This document shows positions 8,616 to 16,393 of a stretch of 39,099 nt of DNA, in pieces (position 1 is the stretch's first letter; every line of letters begins with the position of its first letter). The notes under the pieces are model-generated. The model ran no database searches. It was not told the DNA's origin and worked only from the letters and a program-made list of their open reading frames with translations. The translations under genes were made by a program, and so were the position numbers. This stretch comes from JBOGWP01 sp050693875 (GTDB taxonomy: Bacteria > Actinomycetota > CADDZG01 > JAHWKV01 > JBOGWP01), in the NCBI GenBank assembly GCA_050693875.1, contig JBOGWP010000203.1, positions 1-39,099 on the forward strand. Direction: 5' to 3'.

Positions 8616-10121
8616 TCACAGCGCCAGCGCCCGTACCGTCTCGATCGTGTCCGCCTCGGCTGGGCTCTTGTCGGGCCGGTAGCGGCGCACCCGCGCGAAT
8701 CGCAGGGCGACCCCGCCCGGGTAGCGCGACGACGGCATCACCCCGTCCAGCTCGATCTCGACGACGAGCTCGGGACGTACGAAGACCACGATCCCGCTCC
8801 GGCCCGATTCGAGCCGGAGGAACTGCTCCGTCTGCCAGCGCAGCCGCTCGTCAGTCAGCCCCTTGAAGGTCTTGCCGACCATCACCGGCTGTCCGTCCGG
8901 ACCGATGGCGCCGAGGTGCAGATTGGAGAGCCAGCCCTGCCGGCGGCCGTGCCCCCACTCGGCTCCGATGACCACGAGATCGCACGTCTTCGCCGCCTTG
9001 ACCTTCTTCCATGCCTTGCCGCGCCGCCCGGCCTGATAGGTCGAGTCCGCCCCCTTGACCATGACGCCCTCGTGCCCGGCCTCGAGGGCGGCGTCCAGGA
9101 AGCGAGTCGCCGCTGCCGGATCTGCGGTCGTGATCGAGGGAATCCGCCACTCGCCCGCAAGGGCGGCCAGGTGCTCGGTTCGCTCGAGGAGGGGCAGGTC
9201 GATGAGGTCGACACCCCCGAGATGCAGGCAGTCGAAGAAGAAGGCGACGATCTCGGCAGCCGCGCGCCCCGGCAGCCTCCCGAACTGGCTCATGAGCTCC
9301 TTGAAGCCGCGCGGCATCCCGGACTCGCCCGGCCACAGGGCCTCGCCGTCGAGCACAAACGCCGACGCGGGGAGGCTCCGCGCGATCGCGACGACGTCGG
9401 GGAGGCGGTCGGTGGCGTCGTTGAGGTTGCGGGTGTAGATGCGAACCTCGTCGCCGGAGCGATGGACCTGGATGCGAACGCCGTCGATCTTCCACTCCAC
9501 CGAGGAGAGCCTCGTCTCGGCCAGCGCCTCTTCGACGCTCTCGGCAGTGGAGGCAAGCATCGGCAGCAGGGGCCGCAGCACCTGGAGGCCGATCCCTCGG
9601 AGCGCGTCCGCTCCGCCTTCGAGCGCGAGCCGAGCGGTCTCTCGAAGGTCGCCGGAGAGCATCAGCCCCCGGCGCACGATCGACGGAGCAATGCCGGCTG
9701 CGCGTGCAATCGCCTCGCCCATCACACCGTCGAGCGCGCCCTGGCGGAGCTCCCCCACCAGGAGTCGCCGGACGAAGTCCGACTCCTCGGCGGTCGCCCG
9801 GACAAGAAGCTCCTGGAAGAGACGAGCGCGCTCGGCGGCCGATCCCGGCCCGGTGGTCTCCTGGATGCGCGTGAGGGCCAGATCGAGGTCCGCGACCGTC
9901 AGCTGCGGGGCAGCGGAAGGCTCGGGCTGGATCGCCGAGAGCGTCGCCCAGCCGACCCCGATCCTGCCCTGCCGAGGCTCACCGGCGAGAAAGCCCACCG
10001 CGGCGGGCACCTCGGGTGGCGGCAGCCGGCGAAGCAGGTCGGCCAGCTCGGCGAGCTTGCCGGTGCGAGAGGTGGTGACACGCAGCGCGTCGGAGACGGC
10101 GACGACGTCGGCGAGCAGCAC
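8616..10121 (-). CDS. ATP-dependent DNA ligase (LigB-type)
   Basis: 501-residue ligase that seals nicks through an enzyme-AMP intermediate. An N-terminal DNA-binding domain (about 1-190) precedes the nucleotidyltransferase core. The adenylated lysine is in EWKIDGVRIQVHR (about residue 209). Motif III-like FVLDGEALW, motif IV-like EGVMVKG and motif V-like KAWKKVK follow, then an OB-fold domain. It starts at GTG with the family-typical MLLADVVAVSDAL. Length and motifs fit the archaeal-like or mycobacterial LigB group, which works alongside the essential NAD-dependent ligase. It is intact although both neighbours are broken genes. Confidence 0.93.
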   Translation of the reverse strand: MLLADVVAVSDALRVTTSRTGKLAELADLLRRLPPPEVPAAVGFLAGEPRQGRIGVGWATLSAIQPEPSAAPQLTVADLDLALTRIQETTGPGSAAERARLFQELLVRATAEESDFVRRLLVGELRQGALDGVMGEAIARAAGIAPSIVRRGLMLSGDLRETARLALEGGADALRGIGLQVLRPLLPMLASTAESVEEALAETRLSSVEWKIDGVRIQVHRSGDEVRIYTRNLNDATDRLPDVVAIARSLPASAFVLDGEALWPGESGMPRGFKELMSQFGRLPGRAAAEIVAFFFDCLHLGGVDLIDLPLLERTEHLAALAGEWRIPSITTADPAAATRFLDAALEAGHEGVMVKGADSTYQAGRRGKAWKKVKAAKTCDLVVIGAEWGHGRRQGWLSNLHLGAIGPDGQPVMVGKTFKGLTDERLRWQTEQFLRLESGRSGIVVFVRPELVVEIELDGVMPSSRYPGGVALRFARVRRYRPDKSPAEADTIETVRALAL

Positions 10122-10149
10122 ACTCGATCGTAGCCGGAGGGCCGAACCG

Positions 10150-10998
10150 GCGTCCCGACCCTGTGCGGATCAGAGCATTCGCAGCCCCCGGCGCCTTCGG
10201 GCCGGCGGCATCGATGCGCATCTCATAGCCGGCGAGATCGAGGTCGGCAGCGGCAGCGTTTTCCTCCACGTGCTTGAGGCTGGAGGACTTCGGAATCGTG
10301 AAGAGCGCCGGCTCGCGGATGAGCAACCGGAGCGCCACCTGCGCGGAGTAGCTCCGTGGGCGCGTCCGATCTCGGTCAGCACGGGGTGCGTGAAGCGGAA
10401 GGCCCCCTGGGCGAACGGGCTGTAGCCGACGAGCGCGACGTGCGACCGCTCGCACAACGGGAGCAAGTCGTTCTCGACCTGCCGCTCGCCGAGGTGGTAG
10501 AGGATCTGGTTGCACGCGATGCGGTCATGCCCGAACAGGTCGATTGCCCGTTCCAGCTGATCGGCCTCGAAGTTCGAAACGCCGAAGGCCCGGATCTTCC
10601 CCCCGCTTGCTCCAATTCTACGAACGCCCGAAGGTGTGGTCGAGGGGATGCCGGCTCGGCCAGTGGAGGAGATAGAGGTCGAGCCGGTCGGTGCCGAGCC
10701 GACGGAGGCTCCGCTCGCACGCCTCGATCGTTCCGCGCCGAGAGGCATTGCCCGGCATGACCTTCGACGTCAGGAACACCTCGTCACGCCTGCCGGCGAG
10801 CGCCTCGCCGACCACCTCCTCCTCCTCCTCCACCCGCCCCGAGCCGTACAGTTCGGCGGTGTCGATATGGGTCATGCCGAGGTCGATGCCGTGCCGGAGC
10901 GATTCGACCGCCGCCGGCCCTGCCCGCTCCATCATCCAGATCCCCTGGCCGATGACGGAGACCTTCGTGCGAGTGGGCCCGAAGCTCCGCTGCTCCAT
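10150..10998 (-). pseudogene. Frameshifted aldo/keto reductase
   Basis: An NADPH-dependent aldo/keto reductase broken over three frames. The first part starts at ATG 10998 after a good GGAGGT site and reads MEQRSFG...IDTAELYGSG...VFLTSKVMP...LDLYLLHWPSRHPLDHTFG. The frame then changes near 10620 (AFVELEQAGG) and again at a run of six C at about 10600 (GKIRAFGVSNFEADQLERA...NQILYHLGERQ...VGYSPFAQG). It changes once more near 10365 (AQVALRLLIREPALFTIPKSS...VEENAAAADLDL). The catalytic Asp and Tyr region (DTAELYG) is still visible. The last segment has no stop of its own before the ligase start. The end coordinate is approximate. Confidence 0.85.
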
Positions 10999-11100
10999 CG
11001 AGCACCTCCGTTCCTTCCAAGAAGCTCCCTCCGCCCGCATCCCCCGTACACTCGCGAGCAAAGCGAAACTACCGCGGGTGTTCGATTCGGGGGCAAAGCC

Positions 11101-11400
11101 ATGGATGAAGAGACCGTCGAATGTATGCACCTCGATCAGGCAATGGATGTGACTCCGAGCGCGGATGGGTGCGAGGACTGTCTCAAGACCGGCGACACCT
11201 GGGTCCATCTACGGCTGTGCATGATCTGCGGACACGTGGGGTGCTGCGACGAGTCGAAGCACCGCCACGCCACCGCCCACTTTCACAGGACCGGCCACCC
11301 CCTCATCCAGTCGTTCGAGCCCGGGGAGGACTGGTGGTGGTGCTATGTCGACGAGTTTGGCTTCCTCATCGATGGCACGCCCTCGTACGCGCATCCCTGA
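11101..11400 (+). CDS. UBP-type zinc finger protein
   Basis: 99-residue protein that is essentially one ZnF-UBP domain: CMHLD near the N-terminus, then CEDCLKTGDTWVHLRLCMICGH, GCCDESKHRHATAHF and a GHPLIQSFEPGEDWWWCYVDE tail. The Cys/His spacing is that of the ubiquitin-C-terminus-binding zinc fold, but stand-alone bacterial members have no established role. The start is the ATG at 11101, about 100 bases from the divergent aldo/keto reductase start. Its last 35 bases overlap, tail to tail, the membrane-protein gene on the other strand. Confidence 0.88.
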   Translation: MDEETVECMHLDQAMDVTPSADGCEDCLKTGDTWVHLRLCMICGHVGCCDESKHRHATAHFHRTGHPLIQSFEPGEDWWWCYVDEFGFLIDGTPSYAHP

Positions 11401-11968
11401 TTCCGAGCCGGCAGCGGCGGGGGGCTCCAGGCCCGGCGAGAGCTCGAAACACGGCCGCGGTCACGACGCCGTAGACGAGGTGGGCGCTGAAGTCCTTCCA
11501 CAGCGTCGCGGCGTCGTACTGCCAGATCGGCTTGTAGAGCCCGGTCGGCGGGAGAACGACATACGCGCTCGACCACACCAACGGCCCGAAGGCCAGCCCG
11601 AATACGACCCTTGGAGCGGCGGTGGCACCGGCGGCGATCCCGAACAGCGCCGCCCAGAGGAGACCCTGTCCCCAGTGCACGACGTTGTTGGTGATCGGGG
11701 CGTACTTCGGCGCGAGCTCGCGCCGCAGGAGGCTCTCTGCGATCCGCTTTCCCACCTTGGCAGGGACCGGTGCCTTCTCCCAGTCGTCGACGCCCACAGT
11801 GAACTCCCAGTCCAGCAGACCACTCTCGCCCCCGTCGCGCCGGTAACGTGCGAACCACAGGAGGTCCATGGCCGCTGTGCCGGCGGCGCCGGCAAGGAGG
11901 CCTCGAAGCACCGCCCCGGCGAGCGTCTTCCCCTCGACTCGCGTGTTCGTGATGAGTCCTCCCTCCAC
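11366..11968 (-). CDS. Uncharacterised integral membrane protein
   Basis: About 200 residues if the in-frame GTG at 11968 is the start; the open frame continues upstream but runs antisense through the YqgE-family gene. Hydrophobic segments include LAGAVLRGLLAGAAGTAAMDLLW, HWGQGLLWAALFGIAAGAT and VVFGLAFGPLVWSSAYVVLP, plus one near the C-terminus (VYGVVTAAVFRALAG), giving about four helices. A conserved-looking soluble loop (LLDWEFTVGVDDWEKAPVPAKVGKRI) lies between the first two. I do not recognise a named family. The 3' end overlaps the UBP gene convergently. Confidence 0.65.
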   Translation of the reverse strand: MEGGLITNTRVEGKTLAGAVLRGLLAGAAGTAAMDLLWFARYRRDGGESGLLDWEFTVGVDDWEKAPVPAKVGKRIAESLLRRELAPKYAPITNNVVHWGQGLLWAALFGIAAGATAAPRVVFGLAFGPLVWSSAYVVLPPTGLYKPIWQYDAATLWKDFSAHLVYGVVTAAVFRALAGPGAPRRCRLGIRDARTRACHR

Positions 11969-12031
11969 AGCACGGCGAGGATACGACCCCGCGGCGATGA
12001 GAATCGGCGGCCGGTGGGGGATGATTCGAAT

Positions 12032-12574
12032 ATGGACAGCATGGTCGGCTCGCTGCTGGTCGCGGCTGGAAGCCTCTTCGATCCGAACTTCCGGCGGACG
12101 GTGGTGCTCGTCGCCGAGCACGGCGACGAGGGGGCGCTCGGCCTCGTCTTGAACCGGCCCGCTGACGCGACCGTTGAGGAGGCCGCCCCGGCCCTCGCCG
12201 GTCTGGTCCCACCAGGATCCCCGGTGTTCCTGGGAGGCCCGGTCCGTCCGGAGGCGGCGGTGGTGCTGGCGGAGTTCGAGGACCCCGCCCTCGCGGGAAA
12301 GACGGTGTTGGAGTCCATCGGCTTCCCACCCGACGACGCCGAGCCGGACGAGCTCGAAGGAGTGCGCCGCGCCCGGGTATTTGCGGGCCACGCGGGATGG
12401 GGCCCCGGCCAGTTGGAGCGGGAGCTCGAAGAGTCGGCTTGGATCGTGGACCCGGCCGGTCCCGAGGACATCTTCAGCGACCATCCCGAGGAGCTGTGGG
12501 CCGAGGTACTGCGCCGCAAGGGCGGCAAATACCGGATGCTGGCCTTGATGCCGTTCGATCCTTCGACAAACTAG
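12032..12574 (+). CDS. YqgE/AlgH family protein (UPF0301)
   Basis: 180 residues from the ATG at 12032; a second ATG at 12041 gives MVGSLLVAAG and is also possible. Family landmarks are GSLLVAAGSLFDPNFRRTVVLV, EGALGLVLNRP, VFLGGPV, VFAGHAGWGPGQLEREL and SAWIVDPA followed by LWAEVLRRKGGKYRMLA. The family is widespread and structurally known, but its biochemical role is unsettled. Its TAG stop sits in a CTAG tetranucleotide immediately followed by the second copy of the dispersed repeat. Confidence 0.92.
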   Translation: MDSMVGSLLVAAGSLFDPNFRRTVVLVAEHGDEGALGLVLNRPADATVEEAAPALAGLVPPGSPVFLGGPVRPEAAVVLAEFEDPALAGKTVLESIGFPPDDAEPDELEGVRRARVFAGHAGWGPGQLERELEESAWIVDPAGPEDIFSDHPEELWAEVLRRKGGKYRMLALMPFDPSTN

Positions 12575-12918
12575 CGGGTCGCTTCGCTCCCCGGTACAGG
12601 CTGGAAAGGCAAGGGGCGGCCTCTCCGGCCGCGGTCCTCAATGTCGGCCCGCCTCGCCCCGCTCGGCGAGCCGAGCCTCCGGCCGCGGTCCTCAATGTCG
12701 GCCCGCCTCGCCTCGCTCGGCAAGCCGAGCCTCCGGCCGCGGTCCTCAATGTCGGCCCGCCTCGCCTCGCTCGGCGAGCCGAGGCTTCGCCGGCAGTCCT
12801 CTATGCCGGCAGGGCCTCGCTCCGTTCGGCGCCTGCCGGGCCCAGCTTGAGGTGCGCCCCGGTCGGTCTCGTCCCAAAACTTGACTCATTCGGACCAACT
12901 TCGGCACCTCGAGCTGGG
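12575..12918 (+). repeat. Dispersed palindromic repeat, copy 2, with 54-bp tandem units
   Basis: The longest copy (344 bases), between the convergent YqgE and metalloprotease genes. It is flanked by identical CTAGCGG at 12571-12577 and 12919-12925; the first CTAG includes the gene's stop codon. Inside, a unit beginning GGCCGCGGTCCTCAATG recurs at 12627, 12681 and 12735 (period 54), with a degenerate fourth start near 12789. The terminal part carries the long GCCGGCAGG...CCTGCCGGGC stem and the GCCCAGCTTGAGGTGC / GGCACCTCGAGCTGGGC inverted repeat (about 12839-12918) also present in the other copies. No transposase or protein is encoded. Confidence 0.9.
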
Positions 12919-12954
12919 CTAGCGGCGCGGTCCCCTGTGGTCTCCCCGGTCCCT

Positions 12955-14067
12955 TCAGGGCGCCACGCGCTCCAGCCAGGCGGCCGGCGAGCGGATCTCG
13001 TCGAGCGTCGGGAGGGTGCCCGGTCCGGCGAAGCACCCCGCGACGGCAGCGCGCCCTCCCACCCGAAGGATCTCGTCGAAGAACCGCTGCCCCTCCTCGT
13101 ACTGCAGCCGCTTGAGGTCCAGGCCGAGCAGCCGCCCCAGGAGCTTGGCCACCAGGCCCCCGGGCGCGGCCTCGCGCAGCGTTCTCCGCATGCGGGGCTG
13201 GGTGGGGATGGTCCGCTCGGCGATCCGGTCCATCACGAAGTTGCCGTGCCCCTCCAGGAGCGACATGAATGCCTGCAGCTGGTCGAAGAGGCTCCGCTGC
13301 TCCGAGCTCAGCATCCGCACCGCGATCGGGAGCCCGGCCTGCCCGGGCGCCTGCATCCGCTCCAGCCACGGCCGGGCGTCGAGCTCGAGCGAGCCGAGCA
13401 GCCGGCCGACCGTCGAGAGGAAATGCCCCCGCATCCAGTCGTTGCCCCCGAACTGGGCCCAGTGGGTGAGCTCGTGCAGGACCACCCACAGACGGAAGTC
13501 GCGCGGGACGAAGCCGAGCCTGCGCTCGGTGAGGACGAGGTTGGGCCCGACGAACCAGATGGCGTTGCCGGCCGGCGGCGAAGGCGGCAGCGCACGGCGG
13601 GAGGGGCCGGTCGTGCCCGAGGCCTCGAGGGCGGTCCTGCCTCCGCCGATTGCGTCGTACTGGCCGAGGACCCGCTGCGAGAGGAGGCCGAGGACGGTCC
13701 CGAGCTGCGCGCCGATGGCCGGACCGTAGGCGCGGCGGACCAGCCAGCCGGCGCCCCGGTCGCCCATCCTGCCCTCGGCCTTCTCGACGAGGGGAGCCAT
13801 CAGCCCGAGCATCGGCTCGACATTCGCGACCGCCCACTCGGCGCGGGTGAGCACCATCGGAATCGGCCGCGAACCCACCACGAAGCCGGTCTCCTCGAGG
13901 ACGGGCGTCTCCGCTTCGGCGACGAGGGCGGCGACATCATCGGCAAGGCCCTCCATGAGGTAGGACTGGTCGATCGCGCTTGCCGAGGCAAAGCGGGCGG
14001 CGAAGCGGGCGGCGACCGCGGCGTCGATCAGCCTCGGCCGGGGTGCCTCCTCGGATACGGCGGCCAC
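12955..14067 (-). CDS. Zinc-dependent metalloprotease, DUF2342 family
   Basis: 370-residue soluble protein with a zincin motif HELTH (about residues 197-201) in WVVLHELTHWAQFGGNDWM, and a plausible third ligand in FMSLLEGHGNFVMD. This arrangement is typical of the actinobacterial DUF2342 family, sometimes annotated as F420-biosynthesis-associated by phylogenetic profile only. The substrate is unknown. The C-terminus (EEGQRFFDEILRVGG...GPGTLPTLDEIRSPAAWLERV) is also characteristic. The start is six bases downstream of the cupredoxin stop on the same strand, so the two form an operon. Confidence 0.9.
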   Translation of the reverse strand: MAAVSEEAPRPRLIDAAVAARFAARFASASAIDQSYLMEGLADDVAALVAEAETPVLEETGFVVGSRPIPMVLTRAEWAVANVEPMLGLMAPLVEKAEGRMGDRGAGWLVRRAYGPAIGAQLGTVLGLLSQRVLGQYDAIGGGRTALEASGTTGPSRRALPPSPPAGNAIWFVGPNLVLTERRLGFVPRDFRLWVVLHELTHWAQFGGNDWMRGHFLSTVGRLLGSLELDARPWLERMQAPGQAGLPIAVRMLSSEQRSLFDQLQAFMSLLEGHGNFVMDRIAERTIPTQPRMRRTLREAAPGGLVAKLLGRLLGLDLKRLQYEEGQRFFDEILRVGGRAAVAGCFAGPGTLPTLDEIRSPAAWLERVAP

Positions 14068-14073
14068 CGCCGG

Positions 14074-14610
14074 CTACTTCCCGCTGATCCTCTTCTGCGC
14101 GCGGAGGTACCCGAGCCCCGTCCCGAGGACCAGCAGGCCGAAGAGGGCCCCAGCCAGGGCCGGGAAGTACTTCTGGGTCGGGGGCCTTTCGGTCGTAGGG
14201 CCCCCCTTCTTCGCCGCCGAGGTCGGCGACGCAGCCGGCGAGGGCGAGGCGGCCGCAGTCGGGCTGGCGCCGGCAGCCGCACCCCCTCCCTGCACCTCGA
14301 CGCGCCCGACCATTCCGATGGTCTCGTGCAGGGTGCAGACCAGGTCGACGCTGGTCTTCACCGTCACGGTCTTCGACTCGCCCGGATTGATGATGCCCGT
14401 GTCGAACGACTTGTCCTTGGCAGTCCCGGTGTGGGGCGCCGCCCCGGTGTTCTTGAAGGTGATGGTGGCACCGGCCGGGACGGTGATCGTCGCGGGCGCG
14501 AACACGTTGTCCTTCGTCTCGACCGTGGTGGTCTCCTGAGTCGAGGCCGGCAGCGCGCCGGCAAGGAGGATGGCTCCGGCCAGGCAGGCCAGGACGACGG
14601 CTCGGCGCAC
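14074..14610 (-). CDS. Membrane-anchored cupredoxin (blue copper protein)
   Basis: 178 residues. It has a signal peptide (1 to about 24), then a plastocyanin-like domain with the type 1 copper ligands His60 (AAPHTG), Cys92, His95 and Met100 (VCTLHETIGM). An Ala/Ser/Pro-rich linker, a membrane helix (FPALAGALFGLLVLGTGLGY) and a short basic cytoplasmic tail follow. It probably carries electrons at the outer face of the membrane. The partner is unknown; no oxidase or reductase is nearby, only the downstream metalloprotease in the same operon. Confidence 0.92.
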   Translation of the reverse strand: MRRAVVLACLAGAILLAGALPASTQETTTVETKDNVFAPATITVPAGATITFKNTGAAPHTGTAKDKSFDTGIINPGESKTVTVKTSVDLVCTLHETIGMVGRVEVQGGGAAAGASPTAAASPSPAASPTSAAKKGGPTTERPPTQKYFPALAGALFGLLVLGTGLGYLRAQKRISGK

Positions 14611-14825
14611 TCGACTCTCCCATTGTCGATCCGGTAGGGCGCTCGGGATTCTACGCGTTGATCAAGGCCGATGCAGATGGGGACGTCTCCCGCAAGGCGA
14701 AATCGGAGGTTCCGGCAAGGCTGGGAGGTGGGGCTTCGCGATGCCGCCGGTTCGGGATCTCCTTCTGAGCGCTGCCCGCGTTGTGGGCGCAGGAGCCGCG
14801 GCGAGGCGGCAGGCCGGGGCCGCGG

Positions 14826-15023
14826 TTAGGCGTCGCTCGAGAACGTGCGACCGCGCACCCGGGGGAAGCGGACGCCCATGTGGGCGAAGCAGGTGTCCCT
14901 GCGGTTGTATGCCGACAGCGTCGTGATGCAGCCGGGGTGGCGGCACGTCCGGCCGGGTCGGAAAGTCGCTGAACGCCTGGGCAGCTGCCGCACTCGCATC
15001 CCCCGAATCGAACCGGCCGTCAC
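14826..15023 (-). CDS. Small Cys/His-rich protein (putative zinc finger)
   Basis: 65 residues. The GTG start at 15023 is preceded by AGGAGGAAG at optimal spacing, which decides the start and supports a real gene. The core CRHPGCITTLSAYNRRDTCFAH has the pattern C-x4-C...C-x2-H, followed by a basic VRFPRVRGR tail. Short proteins with GCxTxLSxYN-type cores occur widely in Actinobacteria, and I recall no defined function. The Cys/His pattern suggests one zinc site and the basic tail may contact nucleic acid; both are inference. Confidence 0.65.
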   Translation of the reverse strand: MTAGSIRGMRVRQLPRRSATFRPGRTCRHPGCITTLSAYNRRDTCFAHMGVRFPRVRGRTFSSDA

Positions 15024-15175
15024 GGGGCTTCCTCCTCTCCGTCACCCAGCAGGCACATCAACGGCGACATCAGAAGCAATGCGTGTCCGGCCCCGGTGCC
15101 GGATTGGTGGCGGAGGAACTTTTCCGCAAGAGGTGGGTCGAGCGATGTGAAGGGATCCGCAAGGGCGGGGCCGAG

Positions 15176-15247
15176 AGCCGGAGGGGGGAATCGAACCCCC
15201 GACCTCTCGCTTACGAAGCGACTGCTCTACCGCTGAGCTACTCCGGC
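15176..15247 (-). tRNA. tRNA-Thr (anticodon CGU)
   Basis: Complete cloverleaf on the minus strand: acceptor GCCGGAG/CTCCGGC, D arm AGCTCAGCGGTAGAGCA, anticodon loop TTCGTAA (CGT reads ACG) and T arm GGGGGTTCGATTCCCCC. No CCA is encoded. The 5' part overlaps the 3' end of the holB coding region on the same strand; holB's TAG stop is the TAG in the D loop. Confidence 0.96.
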
Positions 15248-16393
15248 CGGCCCGCCGATTGTAGCGCCGCCACCAACCGCTCCCACGCCCTCGCCGCCGA
15301 GCGCAAGCAGCACCGATTCCACCGCCAACGACGGCAGCGCGTTCTCGAGCACCGCCTTCTGACCGGCGAGCGCGGTGTCGACCATCGCGAGCCAGAACGC
15401 CGGCGAGCGCCGCCCCGCCACTCGCTCCAGATCGTCCATGCGGTCGACGGCCGAGACGCCGTCCGGGCCGGCACCCAGGGACAGCGCCGCGAGGTCTCGA
15501 ACCGCCGCCGCAACCCAGCCGAGGAAGTCGACGAACGTCTGGGACTCCACCCGGCGAAGCACCCGGCGATGGCGCTCTCCGAGACGCCGCCGGATGCCTG
15601 CCGACCCCCGTCCGGTCCCTGCGGCCTCGTCCAGAGCGGCGAGCTCCGCGGCGAACGCCGCCTCCTTCTCGTCCGCCGCCTCGCGGGCGAGCGCCTGGAG
15701 CAGCTCCGACGCAGCAAACGCAAGGTGCGCCGACGGTCCAGACGAGGTCACGGTGTCGAGCGCAAGGCGGCGCAGCTTCCGGACGCGCTCCCCGGTCGCA
15801 AGCGCCCTGGCCTGCTCGAGGTCGCCGCGGGCGGCGCGCACGACCAGCTCAGCCCGCTCCGGCGCCACGCCGAGGCCCTCCCCCAGGGTCCGCCGCACCT
15901 CCTGCTCCGGGACGGCGGAGAACGCGACCACGCGGCACCGGGACAGCACCGTCGGAAGGAAGGGTTCGAGAGCGTCGGCGACCAGCACCCAGGTCACGGA
16001 GGCGTTCGGCTCTTCGAGCGCCTTCAGGAGGGCGTTCTGGGAGCGCTCGGCGATCCGGTGCGCCTCCTCGACGACGGTCACGCGCCTCGCCGCCTCGAGC
16101 GGGGTCTGCGCCGCGGCGGCAACCATCTCGCGAATGAGCTCCAGGGGGTAGGTGAAGCCCTCGGGCTCGAACCAGCTCACGTCCGGATGCAGCCCGCGCA
16201 GGGCGCGCCGGCAGCACGAGCACTCCCCGCATCCGTCCGGGCACACGATCGCGGCAGCGAAGGTGCGAGCGGCCTCAGTTTTGCCGACACCGGGGGGGCC
16301 GGCGAACAGATAGGCGTCGCCTGGGTGTCTCGCAGCGCGCCGGAGGTGATCGAGCAGCCGCTCGTCGAGAACGAGCCGGTCCCAGATGCTCAC
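15227..16393 (-). CDS. holB: DNA polymerase III subunit delta-prime
   Basis: 388-residue AAA+ clamp-loader subunit. The P-loop GPPGVGKTE (about residues 30-38), a four-Cys zinc module (CPDGCGECSCC), VVEEAHRIAERSQNALLKALEEP (Walker B and sensor region) and LSRCRVV (the SRC arginine-finger motif) are all in order. The GTG start overlaps the tmk stop (GTGA at 16390-16393). The natural end appears to be near ESVLLAL; the last 25 or so residues are low-complexity Gly/Ala and run into tRNA-Thr, whose D loop provides the stop codon. The frame upstream of the GTG also stays open through tmk, which is a shadow. Confidence 0.93.
   Translation of the reverse strand: MSIWDRLVLDERLLDHLRRAARHPGDAYLFAGPPGVGKTEAARTFAAAIVCPDGCGECSCCRRALRGLHPDVSWFEPEGFTYPLELIREMVAAAAQTPLEAARRVTVVEEAHRIAERSQNALLKALEEPNASVTWVLVADALEPFLPTVLSRCRVVAFSAVPEQEVRRTLGEGLGVAPERAELVVRAARGDLEQARALATGERVRKLRRLALDTVTSSGPSAHLAFAASELLQALAREAADEKEAAFAAELAALDEAAGTGRGSAGIRRRLGERHRRVLRRVESQTFVDFLGWVAAAVRDLAALSLGAGPDGVSAVDRMDDLERVAGRRSPAFWLAMVDTALAGQKAVLENALPSLAVESVLLALGGEGVGAVGGGATIGGPAGVAQR

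Noticed and set aside
10150..10998. Selenocysteine or programmed frameshifting as explanation for the broken aldo/keto reductase
   Set aside because: The breaks are frame changes at several sites rather than single in-frame TGA codons, there is no slippery-site plus structure pattern, and aldo/keto reductases are not known to use either.
11968..12484. N-terminal extension of the membrane protein at 11366-11968
   Set aside because: The open frame upstream is antisense to the YqgE-family gene and loses all hydrophobic or family-like character.
12627..12800. CRISPR-like array
   Set aside because: The 54-bp units are contiguous with no unique spacers, and no cas genes are in the window.
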